Shown: positions 17,669 through 26,989, numbered from the stretch's first letter. The stretch is 64,000 nt of DNA from Streptomyces sp. NBC_00443 (GCF_036014175.1 NZ_CP107917.1:8370001-8434000); one strand, 5' to 3'. Translations and numbers: made by a program. The notes: generated from the letters alone by a model not told the origin.

Positions 17669-18583
17669 ATGCGCTCTGTCCGCATGCTGCTCGCCACCGC
17701 GACGGCCACGGCCGCTCTGGCGATCGCGCCCGCCGCCCACGCCATCACGACGGGCGACTGGGACCAGGAAGACACCTCCCACAGCAAGGATCACGACAGC
17801 GACTCCCACAGCAAGGACCACGAGGAGGAGTCCTCCGGCAAGAAGCACGAGGAGGAGTCCTCCGGCAAGAAGCACGAGGAGGAGTCCTCCGGCAAGAAGC
17901 ACGAGGACAACTCCTACAGCAAGGAGCACGACAAGGAGAGCAAGCACGACGAGCCGCGTGGCGGGGTCCACACGGGCGGCGGAGCGCTTGCGGCCCTGTT
18001 CAAGGGTGACGACTGGGACGGGGACAAGGAGAAGGGCGACTCGGACGGCTACCAGTGCAAGGACGAGGAGGGCAAGCACGACGAGGGCAGCAAGCACGAC
18101 GAGGAGAGCAAGCACGACGAGGAGAGCAAGCACGACGAGGAGAGCAAGCACGACGAGGAGAGCAAGCACGACGAGGAGAGCAAGCACGAGAAGCCGCACG
18201 GTGGTGTGCACACCGGTGGCGGAGCGCTTGCGGCCGTGACCAACGGTGACGACTGGGGCGGCGACAAGGACCCGAAGCACGACCCGGACAGCTACCGCAG
18301 CAAGGACGAGGGACACGGCGACCACGACAAGGGCTCGTGGAAGGAAGAGGACCACGGCGACGACTCGAGGAAGGGCGACCACGAGAACGACTCGTACGGG
18401 GGCGACCACGACAAGGAGTCGTGGGGTGGTGGCGACCACGACGGGCCGCGCGGCGGTATGCACACGGGCGGTGGCGGGCTCGCCTCGTCGGGTGTCACCG
18501 CGGGTGGTCTGGCCGTGCTCGGTGCCGCCGGCGCCGGCATGTACGTGATCCGTCGCAGGAAGGCCGCCGGATCCGCGGCGTGA
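17669..18583 (+). CDS. Repeat-rich, highly charged surface protein with HTGGG motifs (candidate sortase substrate)
   Basis: A 304-residue secreted protein: a signal peptide (1-25), a body made of Asp/Glu/Lys/His/Ser repeats, and a C-terminal hydrophobic segment (GLAVLGAAGAGMYVI) followed by RRRK, which is the layout of a cell-wall sorting signal. There is no LPXTG or LAXTG. Instead a motif GG[V/M]HTGGG[A/G]L occurs three times, at residues 98-107, 178-187 and 262-271, and the last copy immediately precedes the anchor. Two regions are tandemly repeated: a nine-residue unit x3 (51-77) and DEESKH x5 (144-173). The class F sortase follows 140 bases downstream. Acidic and His-rich repeats could bind metal ions; that is inference. 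One cysteine is present (Cys130). Confidence 0.8.
   Translation: MRSVRMLLATATATAALAIAPAAHAITTGDWDQEDTSHSKDHDSDSHSKDHEEESSGKKHEEESSGKKHEEESSGKKHEDNSYSKEHDKESKHDEPRGGVHTGGGALAALFKGDDWDGDKEKGDSDGYQCKDEEGKHDEGSKHDEESKHDEESKHDEESKHDEESKHDEESKHEKPHGGVHTGGGALAAVTNGDDWGGDKDPKHDPDSYRSKDEGHGDHDKGSWKEEDHGDDSRKGDHENDSYGGDHDKESWGGGDHDGPRGGMHTGGGGLASSGVTAGGLAVLGAAGAGMYVIRRRKAAGSAA
17819..17899 (+). repeat. Tandem repeat, 27-bp unit, 3 copies, in coding sequence
   Basis: Three consecutive near-identical 27-base units encode H-EEESSGKK. They lie in the surface protein gene and keep its frame, so copy-number change would lengthen or shorten the protein without disrupting it. Confidence 0.85.
18098..18187 (+). 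repeat. Tandem repeat, 18-bp unit, 5 copies, in coding sequence
   Basis: Five back-to-back copies of GACGAGGAGAGCAAGCAC encode DEESKH. The units are essentially identical at DNA level, which points to recent expansion by slippage or unequal recombination. There are no spacers, so this is not a CRISPR. Confidence 0.9.
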
Positions 18584-18723
18584 CCGATGCCCGATGACAT
18601 AACCGCTGTGGCCGCCGCACGTGCGCCGTGCGTCGCGGCGGTCCCGCGGGTCGTCCTCCCTGTCCTCCTCGCAATCCTCCGTCCTGCTGTGTCCGCTGCT
18701 GTTCCCGAGTGAGGTGGTGCCCC

Positions 18724-19464
18724 ATGGCCGCCGGCTGTCCCTCGTCCCCCGAGAACGACCCGGCCCCTTCCGACACCGGATCCGCGACCTCGCGGCGGAT
18801 AAGGCGCGCGGCCGCGGTGACGTTCTGGAGCGTGGTCGCCGCCCTGGTTCTGGTGGTGACCCTGCCCGGAGCTCAGGACGGGGCATCCGACGGCGGCGGT
18901 GCGCAGCAGGCCTTGCCGGCGGTCGGGTCACACGCTCCGGGGGAGGCCGAGTCCCACGCCCCACCCGGGGCCAGGTCCGACTCGCCGGCCCATCGCCCCG
19001 TGGGCAAGCATCTGGCGCGGTCCCGGCCGGTGCGGCTGCTCATCCCCAAGATCTCGGTCGACGCGCCCTTCACCGACCTCGCCATCGGCAGTGCCGGCCG
19101 GCTCAACCCCCCGCCGGCCCACAACACCAACCTCGTCGGCTGGTACGCCAAGGGGGCGTCCCCCGGTGAGACGGGCACGTCGATCATCGCCGGCCACGTG
19201 GACACGGCCACGTCCGCCGCGGTCTTCGCGAGCCTCAGCGAGCTGCAGAAGGGGGACCGCTTCCAGGTGCTGCGGGCCGACGGGCGCAAGGCGTCCTTCG
19301 TGGTCGACAGTGCGGAGACCTTCGACAAGGACACCTTCCCGAGCGAGCGCGTGTACCGGGACACCGCGCGGGCTCAGGTCCGGCTCATCACCTGTGCGGG
19401 GGACTACGACCGCCAGGTCAAGGACTACACCGCGAATCTGGTCGTCTTCGCCCACCTCGTCTGA
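18724..19464 (+). CDS. Class F sortase
   Basis: A 246-residue membrane-anchored cysteine transpeptidase. Basic residues and one membrane segment (about 30-50) lead to an Ala/Pro/Ser-rich linker and a sortase domain (about 100-246). The catalytic triad is visible: His158 (AGHVDT), Cys224 (ITCAGDYDR) and Arg230. ATG 18724 has GAGGTGGT upstream. It joins surface proteins to the cell wall or other acceptors. The gene directly upstream encodes a protein with an anchor-like C-terminus and is the obvious candidate substrate. Streptomyces also encode class E sortases for LAXTG proteins; the class F recognition motif is not well established. Confidence 0.87.
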   Translation: MAAGCPSSPENDPAPSDTGSATSRRIRRAAAVTFWSVVAALVLVVTLPGAQDGASDGGGAQQALPAVGSHAPGEAESHAPPGARSDSPAHRPVGKHLARSRPVRLLIPKISVDAPFTDLAIGSAGRLNPPPAHNTNLVGWYAKGASPGETGTSIIAGHVDTATSAAVFASLSELQKGDRFQVLRADGRKASFVVDSAETFDKDTFPSERVYRDTARAQVRLITCAGDYDRQVKDYTANLVVFAHLV

Positions 19465-19565
19465 ACCGCCGCTACGTTCCGTATCACGGCACTCCGCGCT
19501 GACCTCGTGTCTTACAGTGACTGCGACCAGTTCCGGTGACAGAAGCTGTGAGGTAATCGCAAACC

Positions 19566-21491
19566 ATGCCGACCGAGACGTTTGAGTTCCAGGTAGAGGC
19601 CCGTCAGCTGCTCCAGCTGATGATCCACTCGGTCTACTCGAACAAGGATGTCTTCCTGCGGGAGCTCGTCTCCAACGCATCCGACGCGCTCGACAAGCTG
19701 CGCCTGGAGAAACTGCGGGACGACGCCCTCGACGCCGACGTGTCAGACCTGCACATCGAGATCGACGTCGACAAGGAGGCCCGCACCCTCACGGTGCGGG
19801 ACAACGGCATCGGGATGTCGTACGACGAGGTGGGCAAGCTCATCGGCACCATCGCCAACTCGGGCACGGCCACCTTCCTCCAGGAACTGAAGGAGGCCAA
19901 GGACGCAGCCGGGGCCGAGGGGCTGATCGGCCAGTTCGGCGTCGGCTTCTACTCCGGCTTCATGGCGGCGGACGAGGTGACGCTGGTGACACGGCGGGCC
20001 GGCGAGAGCCAGGGCACCCGCTGGACGTCGCGCGGCGAGGCCACGTACACGCTGGAGACGGCCGCCGACGCGCCGCAGGGCACGTCGGTCACGCTCCACC
20101 TCAAGGCCGCCGACCCCGAGAACCAGCTCCATGACTACACCTCGCCCTGGAAGATCAGGGAGATCGTCAAGCGGTACTCGGACTTCATCACCTGGCCGAT
20201 CCGGATGGTCCCGGAGGCTGCCTCCCCGGGCGACGGCGACGGTGAAGGTGACGCGGTCACCGCGCCCGAGCCCGAGACGCTGAACTCCATGAAGGCCCTG
20301 TGGGCGCGTTCGCGCGGCGAGGTCTCCGACGACGAGTACCACGAGCTGTACAAGCACATCAGCCACGACTGGCGCGAGCCGCTGGAGACGATCCGGCTGC
20401 AGGCGGAGGGCACCTTCGAGTACCAGGCCCTGCTGTTCGTCCCCTCCCACGCCCCGCACGACCTGTTCACGCGCGACTTCAAGCGTGGCGTGCAGCTCTA
20501 TGTGAAGCGTGTCTTCATCATGGACGACTGCGAGGCGCTGCTGCCGCCGTACCTCCGCTTCGTCAAGGGCGTGGTCGACGCGGCCGACCTCTCGCTGAAC
20601 GTCTCCCGCGAGATCCTCCAGCAGGACCGGCACATCCGGATGATGCAGCGCCGGCTGACGAAGAAGGTCCTGTCCACGGTCAAGGAGTTCATGACCAAGG
20701 ACGCCGAACGCTACGCCACCTTCTGGCGGGAGTTCGGCACCGTCGTGAAGGAGGGCCTGCTCACCGACACCGAGAACCGCGACGCCATCCTCGCGGTGTC
20801 GTCCTTCGCCACCACCCACGCCGACGACGAGCCGACCACGCTGGCCCAGTACGCCGAGCGGATGAAGGACGGCCAGGACGACATCTACTACATCACCGGC
20901 GAGTCCCGGCAGAGCATCGAGAACTCCCCGCACATGGAGGCGTTCCGCGACAAGGGCATCGAGGTCCTGCTGCTCACCGACCCCGTCGACGAGGTGTGGG
21001 TCGACGCCGTGGGCGAGTACGAGGGCAAGCGGCTGCGGTCCGTCACCAAGGGTGAGATCGACCTGGCGGCCGAGGGCGACGAGAAGGCCGGCGAGGAGCG
21101 CGAGAAGCAGGCCGAGGACTACGCCGCTCTGCTCGGCTGGATGCGGGAGCAACTGGACGAGGACATCAAGGAGGTGCGCCTGTCGGCCCGGCTCACCGTC
21201 TCCGCGGCCTGTGTCGTCTCGGACGCGCACGACCTGACGCCGGCCCTGGAGAACATGTACCGGGCGATGGGCCAGGAGGTGCCGCGCACCAAGCGGATCC
21301 TGGAGCTCAACCCCGGCCACCCGCTGGTGAAGGGCCTGAACCAGGCGTACAAGGAGCGCGAGGACCGCACCGAGCTCGCCGAGTCCGCCGACCTGCTCCA
21401 CACACTGGCGGTGCTCGCCGAGGGCGGTCAGCCGAAGGACCCCGCGCGGTTCGTGAAGCTGGTGGCGGACCGGCTGGAGCGCACCCTGTAG
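19566..21491 (+). CDS. htpG: Molecular chaperone HtpG (Hsp90)
   Basis: A 641-residue cytosolic Hsp90 chaperone. The N-terminal GHKL ATPase motifs are present: [19 protein letters not shown] and [12 protein letters not shown]. The middle domain follows ([13 protein letters not shown]), then the C-terminal dimerisation domain. The length fits the family. It begins at ATG 19566 after a GTGAGG-type site. It stands alone between the sortase and a VOC protein. I found no HspR, RheA or CIRCE-type operator in the 100 bases upstream, so the heat-shock control is not visible. Confidence 0.95.
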
Positions 21492-21591
21492 GCGGTGCGC
21501 CGTAGGCCATGTGGTCGTGTGCGCGGGCCGTTGTCAGTGGCCCGCGCTACCTTCCTTGCAGTCGGCTTCCGGCCCCATTCCTGGAGGATCC

Positions 21592-22002
21592 ATGGCCTCA
21601 CGTCTCAATCCCTACATCACCTTCGCCGGCGACGCCCGGCAGGCGATGGAGTTCTACAAGGACGTCTTCGGCGGCACCCTGGTGCTCAACAGCTACGGCG
21701 AGTTCGGTCAGAAGGACACCCCGATGGCCGACAAGATCATGCACGGCATGCTGGAGGCCCCCAACGGCTTCACCCTGATGGGCGCCGACACCCCGACCGA
21801 CGACCACCGGCCCGGCAACAACATCTCCGTCAGCCTCAGCGGCGACGACGACGCGGAGCTGCGCGGCTACTGGGAGAAGCTGTCCGACGGCGCCACGGTG
21901 ACCGTGCCACTGGACAAGCAGATGTGGGGCGACGTCTTCGGCATGTGTACGGACCGCTTCGGCATCACCTGGATGGTCAACATCGCCGGTCAGGCCGGCT
22001 GA
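21592..22002 (+). CDS. VOC family (PhnB-like glyoxalase) protein
   Basis: A 136-residue PhnB-type protein starting at ATG 21592 behind GGAGGA. It begins SRLNPYITFAGDARQAMEFY and contains FGGTLVL, HGMLEAPNGFTLMGAD and, near the end, WGDVFGMCTDRFGITWMVNI, all characteristic of this vicinal-oxygen-chelate subgroup. No reaction is known for most members; they are probably small-molecule binding proteins or metalloenzymes. Confidence 0.87.
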   Translation: MASRLNPYITFAGDARQAMEFYKDVFGGTLVLNSYGEFGQKDTPMADKIMHGMLEAPNGFTLMGADTPTDDHRPGNNISVSLSGDDDAELRGYWEKLSDGATVTVPLDKQMWGDVFGMCTDRFGITWMVNIAGQAG

Positions 22003-22038
22003 GCGCGAGCCGGGTCAGCTCCGGCGCGGCTGCCGGTG

Positions 22039-22587
22039 TCACCGCTCCGTCAGCCACTCGCTCAGCGCGTCGACGAGTCGGTCGAGGGCCGGTTCGTCGA
22101 CGGAGCGGTCCGTCGTGACAGTCCGGCCGTCGAAGCGGAGCGTGTACTGGAACATGTCCGCCCCCTCCATGTCCCTCGTGAAGTCCGACACTTCGTCCAG
22201 CGCCGGATCGCCGAGCAGCGTCCGCAGCTCGGTGAACTCCGCGGTGCCGGTGCGACGGACGGCGCGTTCCCCCTTGTCGTCGGTGTGCACGGTGCCGTCG
22301 CCCCGCAGGGCCACCTCCTTGTGCACGCCCGCGTAGCCGCCGGTGACCACCATGGTCACCAGCACCTGATCCGGCCCGGTGACGGGGACCGGAGAGGGAC
22401 TCCGGGACGTCGAGGGACTCGGGGACGTCGAGGAACTCCGGGACGTCGAAGGCGAGGCCGGGGGAGAGGTCGGCGCCTGCGACACCGGGGGTGATGCCGA
22501 GCGCGGCGGTGCGGGCGAGTCGGCGCAGCCGACCAGTCCCAGTACCCCCGCCACGACCAGGACGACCGCCGCACGTCCACCGAACAC
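22039..22587 (-). CDS. Putative secreted lipoprotein
   Basis: A 182-residue protein. GTG 22587 is chosen because GGGAG lies five bases upstream and it places a short basic N-terminus before a hydrophobic stretch ending in the lipobox LVGC. A Pro/Ser/Thr linker follows, encoded by a short DNA direct repeat around 22390-22450, then a globular domain of about 110 residues (VLVTMVVTGGYAGVHKEV and FQYTLRFDGRTVTTD). The C-terminal part resembles small Streptomyces protealysin-inhibitor-like or DUF domains, but I cannot name the family. The protein is probably membrane-tethered on the outside. Confidence 0.7.
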   Translation of the reverse strand: MFGGRAAVVLVVAGVLGLVGCADSPAPPRSASPPVSQAPTSPPASPSTSRSSSTSPSPSTSRSPSPVPVTGPDQVLVTMVVTGGYAGVHKEVALRGDGTVHTDDKGERAVRRTGTAEFTELRTLLGDPALDEVSDFTRDMEGADMFQYTLRFDGRTVTTDRSVDEPALDRLVDALSEWLTER

Positions 22588-22831
22588 AGCGCTCCCACCC
22601 GTCTGTCGCGTCAACTGAAGTGTCCCTATCACGGAATGGGCGGCTCCGGGACCAGCCCGTGGTCAGTCAGGGGCACGGTGATTTTCAGCCCACCTGTTGA
22701 CGTACCGCCCAGCAGGGCAGGTACGGGGCGTAGACCACGCGCGGCCAGGGAAAGGAGCTATACGGCAAACCGCGGGGAGTGTCCGTCAGCGCCCGGAGTG
22801 TCGGGCCCGCAGCGCTGAGGAGGGGCCAGGC

Positions 22832-24322
22832 ATGGGCGGGCAGCCCTTGTTTCTCGAACCGCGGCTGGAATCGCGGCTGCGCTCGTTGTTGAACGTCCCG
22901 GGCCTGTTGCACACGCTCACGGAAGGCCTCGGCTCGCCGTTGAACGTCGTCGTGCCCGACCAACTCACCGACAATCTGCAGCAGTTCCGCTCGGTGTACG
23001 GCAGCCACCATCTCTCCGGCCAGGTGTACTTCGCCCACAAGGCCAACCGGTCCAGCGCCCTGCTGCGTCGGCTCGCCGCCACGGACGCCGGCGTGGACGT
23101 CGCTTCCCTCGGGGAGCTGCAGCACGCCCTCGGCGCCGGCTTCACTCCCGACCGGATCACGGCGACGGGGCCGAAGAACCCGGAATTCCTGTGGCTGGCG
23201 GCCCGTACGTCGGTCACCGTCAGCCTCGACACCCGAGGCGAACTGGAGCAACTCGCCACGCTGGTACGCAAACACGCGCTGCCCAGGACCCGCATCCTGC
23301 TCCGGCTGTCGGGCTTCGAGGCCTCCGGCGTACGGGTGCTGAGCCGGCGCAGCCGATTCGGCACCGACGTGCGCGAGTTGGAGCCGCTGCTGGAGGCCGT
23401 CGAGCGGCACGGCGACGTCGTCGAGCTCGTCGGCGTGGCGTACCACCTGGACACGACGAGCCTCACCGAGAAGGCCACGGCGCTGGAGGGCTGTCTGCGC
23501 GTGCTGGAGGAGTGCCGGAGCCGCGGGCTCAGGCCCCGTGCCGTGGACGTCGGCGGCGGCTTCGGCATCAACTACCTTGCCGACGGCGGCCAATGGGACC
23601 GGTACACCACCGAACTCACCGAAGCCGTCCTGGGCACCCGCCCACCGCTGACCTACGGCGGCCACGGCTATGGCCTCCGCAACGAAGCAGGCACCCTGCG
23701 CGGCACGCTCGGCCTGTACCCCGCTCACCGAAAGGTCGCCGGCGCCCGCTACCTCGACGAACTGCTCGCGCACCCGGCCGCGTCCCTCGGCGGCCGCCCC
23801 CTGGCCGCGCAGCTCCTCGAGCACCTGTACGACCTGCACAGCGAACCCGGCCGAGCACTGCTCGACCAGTGCGGACTGACCCTGACCAAGGTGCTGGAGG
23901 TGCGCGACCCCGAGACGGGCGGCCCCCTGGCCGTGCGGCTGGCCGCGAAGGCCGACGACGTGGCCCTGGAGGAGCACGGGGTGCTCATGGACCCCGTCGT
24001 CCTGCCCCGGGACACGACGAACACCGCCGCCGGGGCCGGCACCGACACCCGTACCGAACCCGTCGCCGTGCACCTCTTCGGCAGCCTGTGTCTGGAGTCC
24101 GATCTGATCACCCGCCGCACGGTCTTCCTGCCCCGCCGCCCCGAACCGGGCGACCTGCTGGCCTTCGCCAACACGGCCGGCTACTGCATCGACTTCCACG
24201 CCACCCGTGCCCAGCACCAGCCCGTCGCGCGCAAGGTCGCCGCCTGGCAGGAGGGCGACGCGTGGCACTGGTGCCTGGACGACCAGTACTGGCCGACCAC
24301 ACCCGTGGGGGGAGCGCAGTGA
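22832..24322 (+). CDS. Type III PLP enzyme, Y4yA-like (Orn/DAP/Arg decarboxylase fold)
   Basis: A 496-residue alanine-racemase/decarboxylase-fold enzyme. The PLP lysine is Lys70 in QVYFAHKANRS. GVDVASLGELQHAL, VAYHLDT and VDVGGGFGINY form the phosphate-binding and barrel motifs, and GSLCLESDLI near the C-terminus stands where decarboxylases carry their catalytic Cys (CxSxD). It recalls the Rhizobium Y4yA family, whose genes sit beside a cysteine-synthase homologue (Y4xP), as here. ATG 22832 follows GAGGAGGGG. It is translationally coupled (GTGA overlap) to the next gene. It could be a decarboxylase or racemase of an unusual amino acid. Confidence 0.78.
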   Translation: MGGQPLFLEPRLESRLRSLLNVPGLLHTLTEGLGSPLNVVVPDQLTDNLQQFRSVYGSHHLSGQVYFAHKANRSSALLRRLAATDAGVDVASLGELQHALGAGFTPDRITATGPKNPEFLWLAARTSVTVSLDTRGELEQLATLVRKHALPRTRILLRLSGFEASGVRVLSRRSRFGTDVRELEPLLEAVERHGDVVELVGVAYHLDTTSLTEKATALEGCLRVLEECRSRGLRPRAVDVGGGFGINYLADGGQWDRYTTELTEAVLGTRPPLTYGGHGYGLRNEAGTLRGTLGLYPAHRKVAGARYLDELLAHPAASLGGRPLAAQLLEHLYDLHSEPGRALLDQCGLTLTKVLEVRDPETGGPLAVRLAAKADDVALEEHGVLMDPVVLPRDTTNTAAGAGTDTRTEPVAVHLFGSLCLESDLITRRTVFLPRRPEPGDLLAFANTAGYCIDFHATRAQHQPVARKVAAWQEGDAWHWCLDDQYWPTTPVGGAQ

Positions 24323-25673
24323 GGTACGACAGCATCACCGAGGCCATCGGCAACACACCGCTGGTGCGCATCGACCCGGCCGTGCACGGACTGAGGCACA
24401 TCGACCTGTACGCCAAGCTGGAGTTGCTCAATCCCTTCGGATCGGTGAAGGACAGGGCCGCCTGGAACATGGCGCGTCCGCACCTGGCCGCCGCGGCAGG
24501 TGAAGGGGAAGGGGAAGGCGGCCAGGTCGTCGAGCTGTCGAGCGGCAACACCGCCAAGGCCCTGGCCGTCCTCGCGGGCATGCACGGCCTGACCTTCAAG
24601 AGCGTCACCAACCGGATGCGCATCCCCGAGATCAAGGACCTGCTCCTGCTGCTGGGCGCGGAGATCGAGGAACTGCCAGGCCAGAGCGAGTGCCTGGACC
24701 CGACCGCGACCGACGACCCGCTCACGCTGTTCCACCGCACCCTCTCCGAGCCGGACAGCACGTATCTGCACACCGACCAGTACTTCAACCCGCGCAACAC
24801 CGAAGCCCACTTCACCGGCACCGGCCCGGAGATCGTCAAGGATCTGGACGGCCGGGCCCCGGACTGGTTCATCGCCTGCGTGGGCACCGCCGGCTCCTCC
24901 ACGGGCGTCGCCCGCGCCCTGCGCGAGCACGACCCCGCCGTACGGGTCGCCGGCCTGGTCGCGGCCAAGTCCGACTTCATCCCCGGCATCCGCACCATCG
25001 ACGAGGCGCACGAGGTCGGCCTGTTCGACCCCGGCACCTATGACACGATCGAGGCGGTCGGCGCAGACGAGGCGATCGAGGGCATGCTGACCCTCAACCG
25101 CCGCTGCGGCATCCTCGCCGGCCCCACCGGAGGCGCCGCCTACTTCGGGGCCGTACGCCAACTGCGCCCCTCGACGAGGCGTTGGAAGGACGGAACGGCG
25201 GGGTATCGACGGAGCGGCAGTCGGCGGTCTTCATCGTCTGCGACCGAGTCGAGAGCTACCTGAGCTACGTCCGGCAGCGGCGCCCCGACCTCTTCGGCCG
25301 CCCGCGCCGCAGGAACTCCCCGGCCGACCTCTCGGACGCCGAGGTGCGCACGGCACCGGCCATCGGCGTCGCCGACGCCCAGAAGTGGATCGCCACCGGC
25401 GAACCTCTCGTCGTCGACCTGCGCAGCCCCTACGCCTACGCCGCCCTGCACATCGACGGGTCGGTCAACATCGTCGACGAGCTCTTCGAGGAACTCCTCC
25501 ACGGCGGACTGCCCTTCAGCCGCAGCCGCCCCGTCCTGCTGGCCTGCCCGGTCGGCGAGAAGTCCGCCCGCCACGCCGCCCTGCTGACCCGGATGGGGCA
25601 CCCGGACGTCCGCAGCCTGACCGGCGGCATCATCGCCTGGCGCGACGCCGGCGCACCCCTCGTACGGGACTGA
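24319..25673 (+). pseudogene. Cysteine-synthase-like PLP enzyme fused to rhodanese, one frameshift (probably a sequencing error)
   Basis: Restoring one C in the run 25167-25170 gives a 451-residue fusion. Residues 1-300 are a fold-type II PLP enzyme: Lys44 in NPFGSVKDR, SSGNTAKAL, and the glycine-rich phosphate loop VGTAGSSTG, close to O-acetylserine or O-phosphoserine sulfhydrylases. Residues about 350-451 are a rhodanese domain (VVDLRSPYAYAALHIDGSV) with active Cys410 in LLACPVGEKS. The start GTG 24319 overlaps the upstream stop. The fusion implies persulfide sulfur delivered to a beta-replacement reaction. The break is again a single base in a homopolymer, so the protein is probably intact in the organism. 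Confidence 0.8.
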
Positions 25674-25678
25674 CGCCG

Positions 25679-26896
25679 ATGACCCTGCCCAGGACCGACA
25701 CCCAAGGGAGCGCCGTCATCGAGGAGTTGGGGGTGTGGCAGCGTGCGCTGCGCGCCCGGTTCCCGATCATCACCGCGCATCCGGAACTGGCCTACCTCGA
25801 CAGCGCGGCCACCGCCCAGAAACCACAGGACGTGCTCGACACCGTCCACACCTACCTCACCACGACCAACGCCAACGCCGGACGTGGCACCTACCCCTGG
25901 GCCAACAGGACCACGGCCCTGGTCGAACAGGCCCGCGACCGGGTGAAGCAGTTCCTGGACGACCCCGCCCCGGAACGCTCGGCCGTGCACTTCACGAGCG
26001 GCACCACCGAGGGCCTGCGCACCATCGCCCGTGACTGGCTGCCCCAGCTCCTGACCGACGGGGACGAGATCGTCGTCCCTGTGGCCGACCACGAGGCCAA
26101 CATCGCGCCCTGGCTTGAGGCTCAGCGGGAACTGGCCCGGCAGGGCGTCCACATCAGCGTGCGGCCGATGCCGTACCAGCGGGCGTCCGGCGACTACGAG
26201 CACACCGCGCTCGCGCAACTGGCCGGCCCACGGACCCGGTTCGTCGCCGCGAGTCACGTCCACCACGTGTACGGCGGCAACATGAACGTCCACCGCATCC
26301 GGCAAGCGGTCGGCCCGGACGCGGTCATCTGCCTGGACGCCGCCCAGAGCGTCGGTCATCTGCCGGTGTCCGTGGCCGAGCTGGACGTCGACTTCGTCGT
26401 CTTCTCCGGGCACAAGGCCTTGGCCCTGCCGGGCACGGGGGCCGTCTGGTCCCGCCGGACACGCGGGCCCCAGTTCACGCCGGGCGGCTGGTCGGGCACC
26501 CCCAACACCGTCGGCATCGCGTCCCTCACCAGCGCCCTGGACTGGCTGGACGAGGCCGGCACCGAACGGATCGAGCAGTGGACGGTCGCTCTGGCGGCCC
26601 GCCTCACCGACGGCCTGCGCCACCTCGACGCCTACGAGATCCTCGGCTGCCAGAGCAGCATGGCCGCCGATTCGTCCGTGCAGCGGCGCCAGGGCATCGT
26701 CACCTTCCGCCACCACGCCATCGACTCCGCGGACCTCGGCTTCATCCTCTACAGCCATGGCTTCATGATCCGCTCCGACCAGCACTGCCAGGGCAGCGCG
26801 GGGGAGCGGACCGGCTCGGTGCGGGTGAGTCTGCACGTCTACAACACCGTCGAGGAGGTGGACCGCTTGTTGACCGTCCTTGCCACGCTCGGGTGA
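25679..26896 (+). CDS. Class V aminotransferase, cysteine-desulfurase-like (SufS/CsdA type)
   Basis: A 405-residue PLP enzyme with the internal aldimine lysine Lys246 in FSGHKALALPG, the cofactor-binding LDAAQSVGH, and a mobile-loop cysteine, Cys370, in RSDQHCQGSAG at the position of the catalytic Cys of group II cysteine desulfurases. It ends SVRVSLHVYNTVEEVDRLL as SufS/CsdA do. ATG 25679 is five bases after the stop of the rhodanese fusion, so it belongs to the same operon. The best guess is a desulfurase that loads sulfur onto the neighbouring rhodanese domain; a lyase or aminotransferase acting on another amino acid is possible. It is not part of a suf cluster. Confidence 0.8.
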   Translation: MTLPRTDTQGSAVIEELGVWQRALRARFPIITAHPELAYLDSAATAQKPQDVLDTVHTYLTTTNANAGRGTYPWANRTTALVEQARDRVKQFLDDPAPERSAVHFTSGTTEGLRTIARDWLPQLLTDGDEIVVPVADHEANIAPWLEAQRELARQGVHISVRPMPYQRASGDYEHTALAQLAGPRTRFVAASHVHHVYGGNMNVHRIRQAVGPDAVICLDAAQSVGHLPVSVAELDVDFVVFSGHKALALPGTGAVWSRRTRGPQFTPGGWSGTPNTVGIASLTSALDWLDEAGTERIEQWTVALAARLTDGLRHLDAYEILGCQSSMAADSSVQRRQGIVTFRHHAIDSADLGFILYSHGFMIRSDQHCQGSAGERTGSVRVSLHVYNTVEEVDRLLTVLATLG

Positions 26897-26989
26897 CGTA
26901 CCGCCATCAGAGGTAATGGGAACCGTTTCCACCTGTAGGGTCTGCGCAGACGGTGCGGACGGGTGCGGAACGGCGAGGTGCACGACGGG

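Noticed and set aside
18062..18190. Regular repeats resembling a CRISPR array
   Set aside because: Units are contiguous without spacers, in frame, and encode DEESKH; there are no cas genes.
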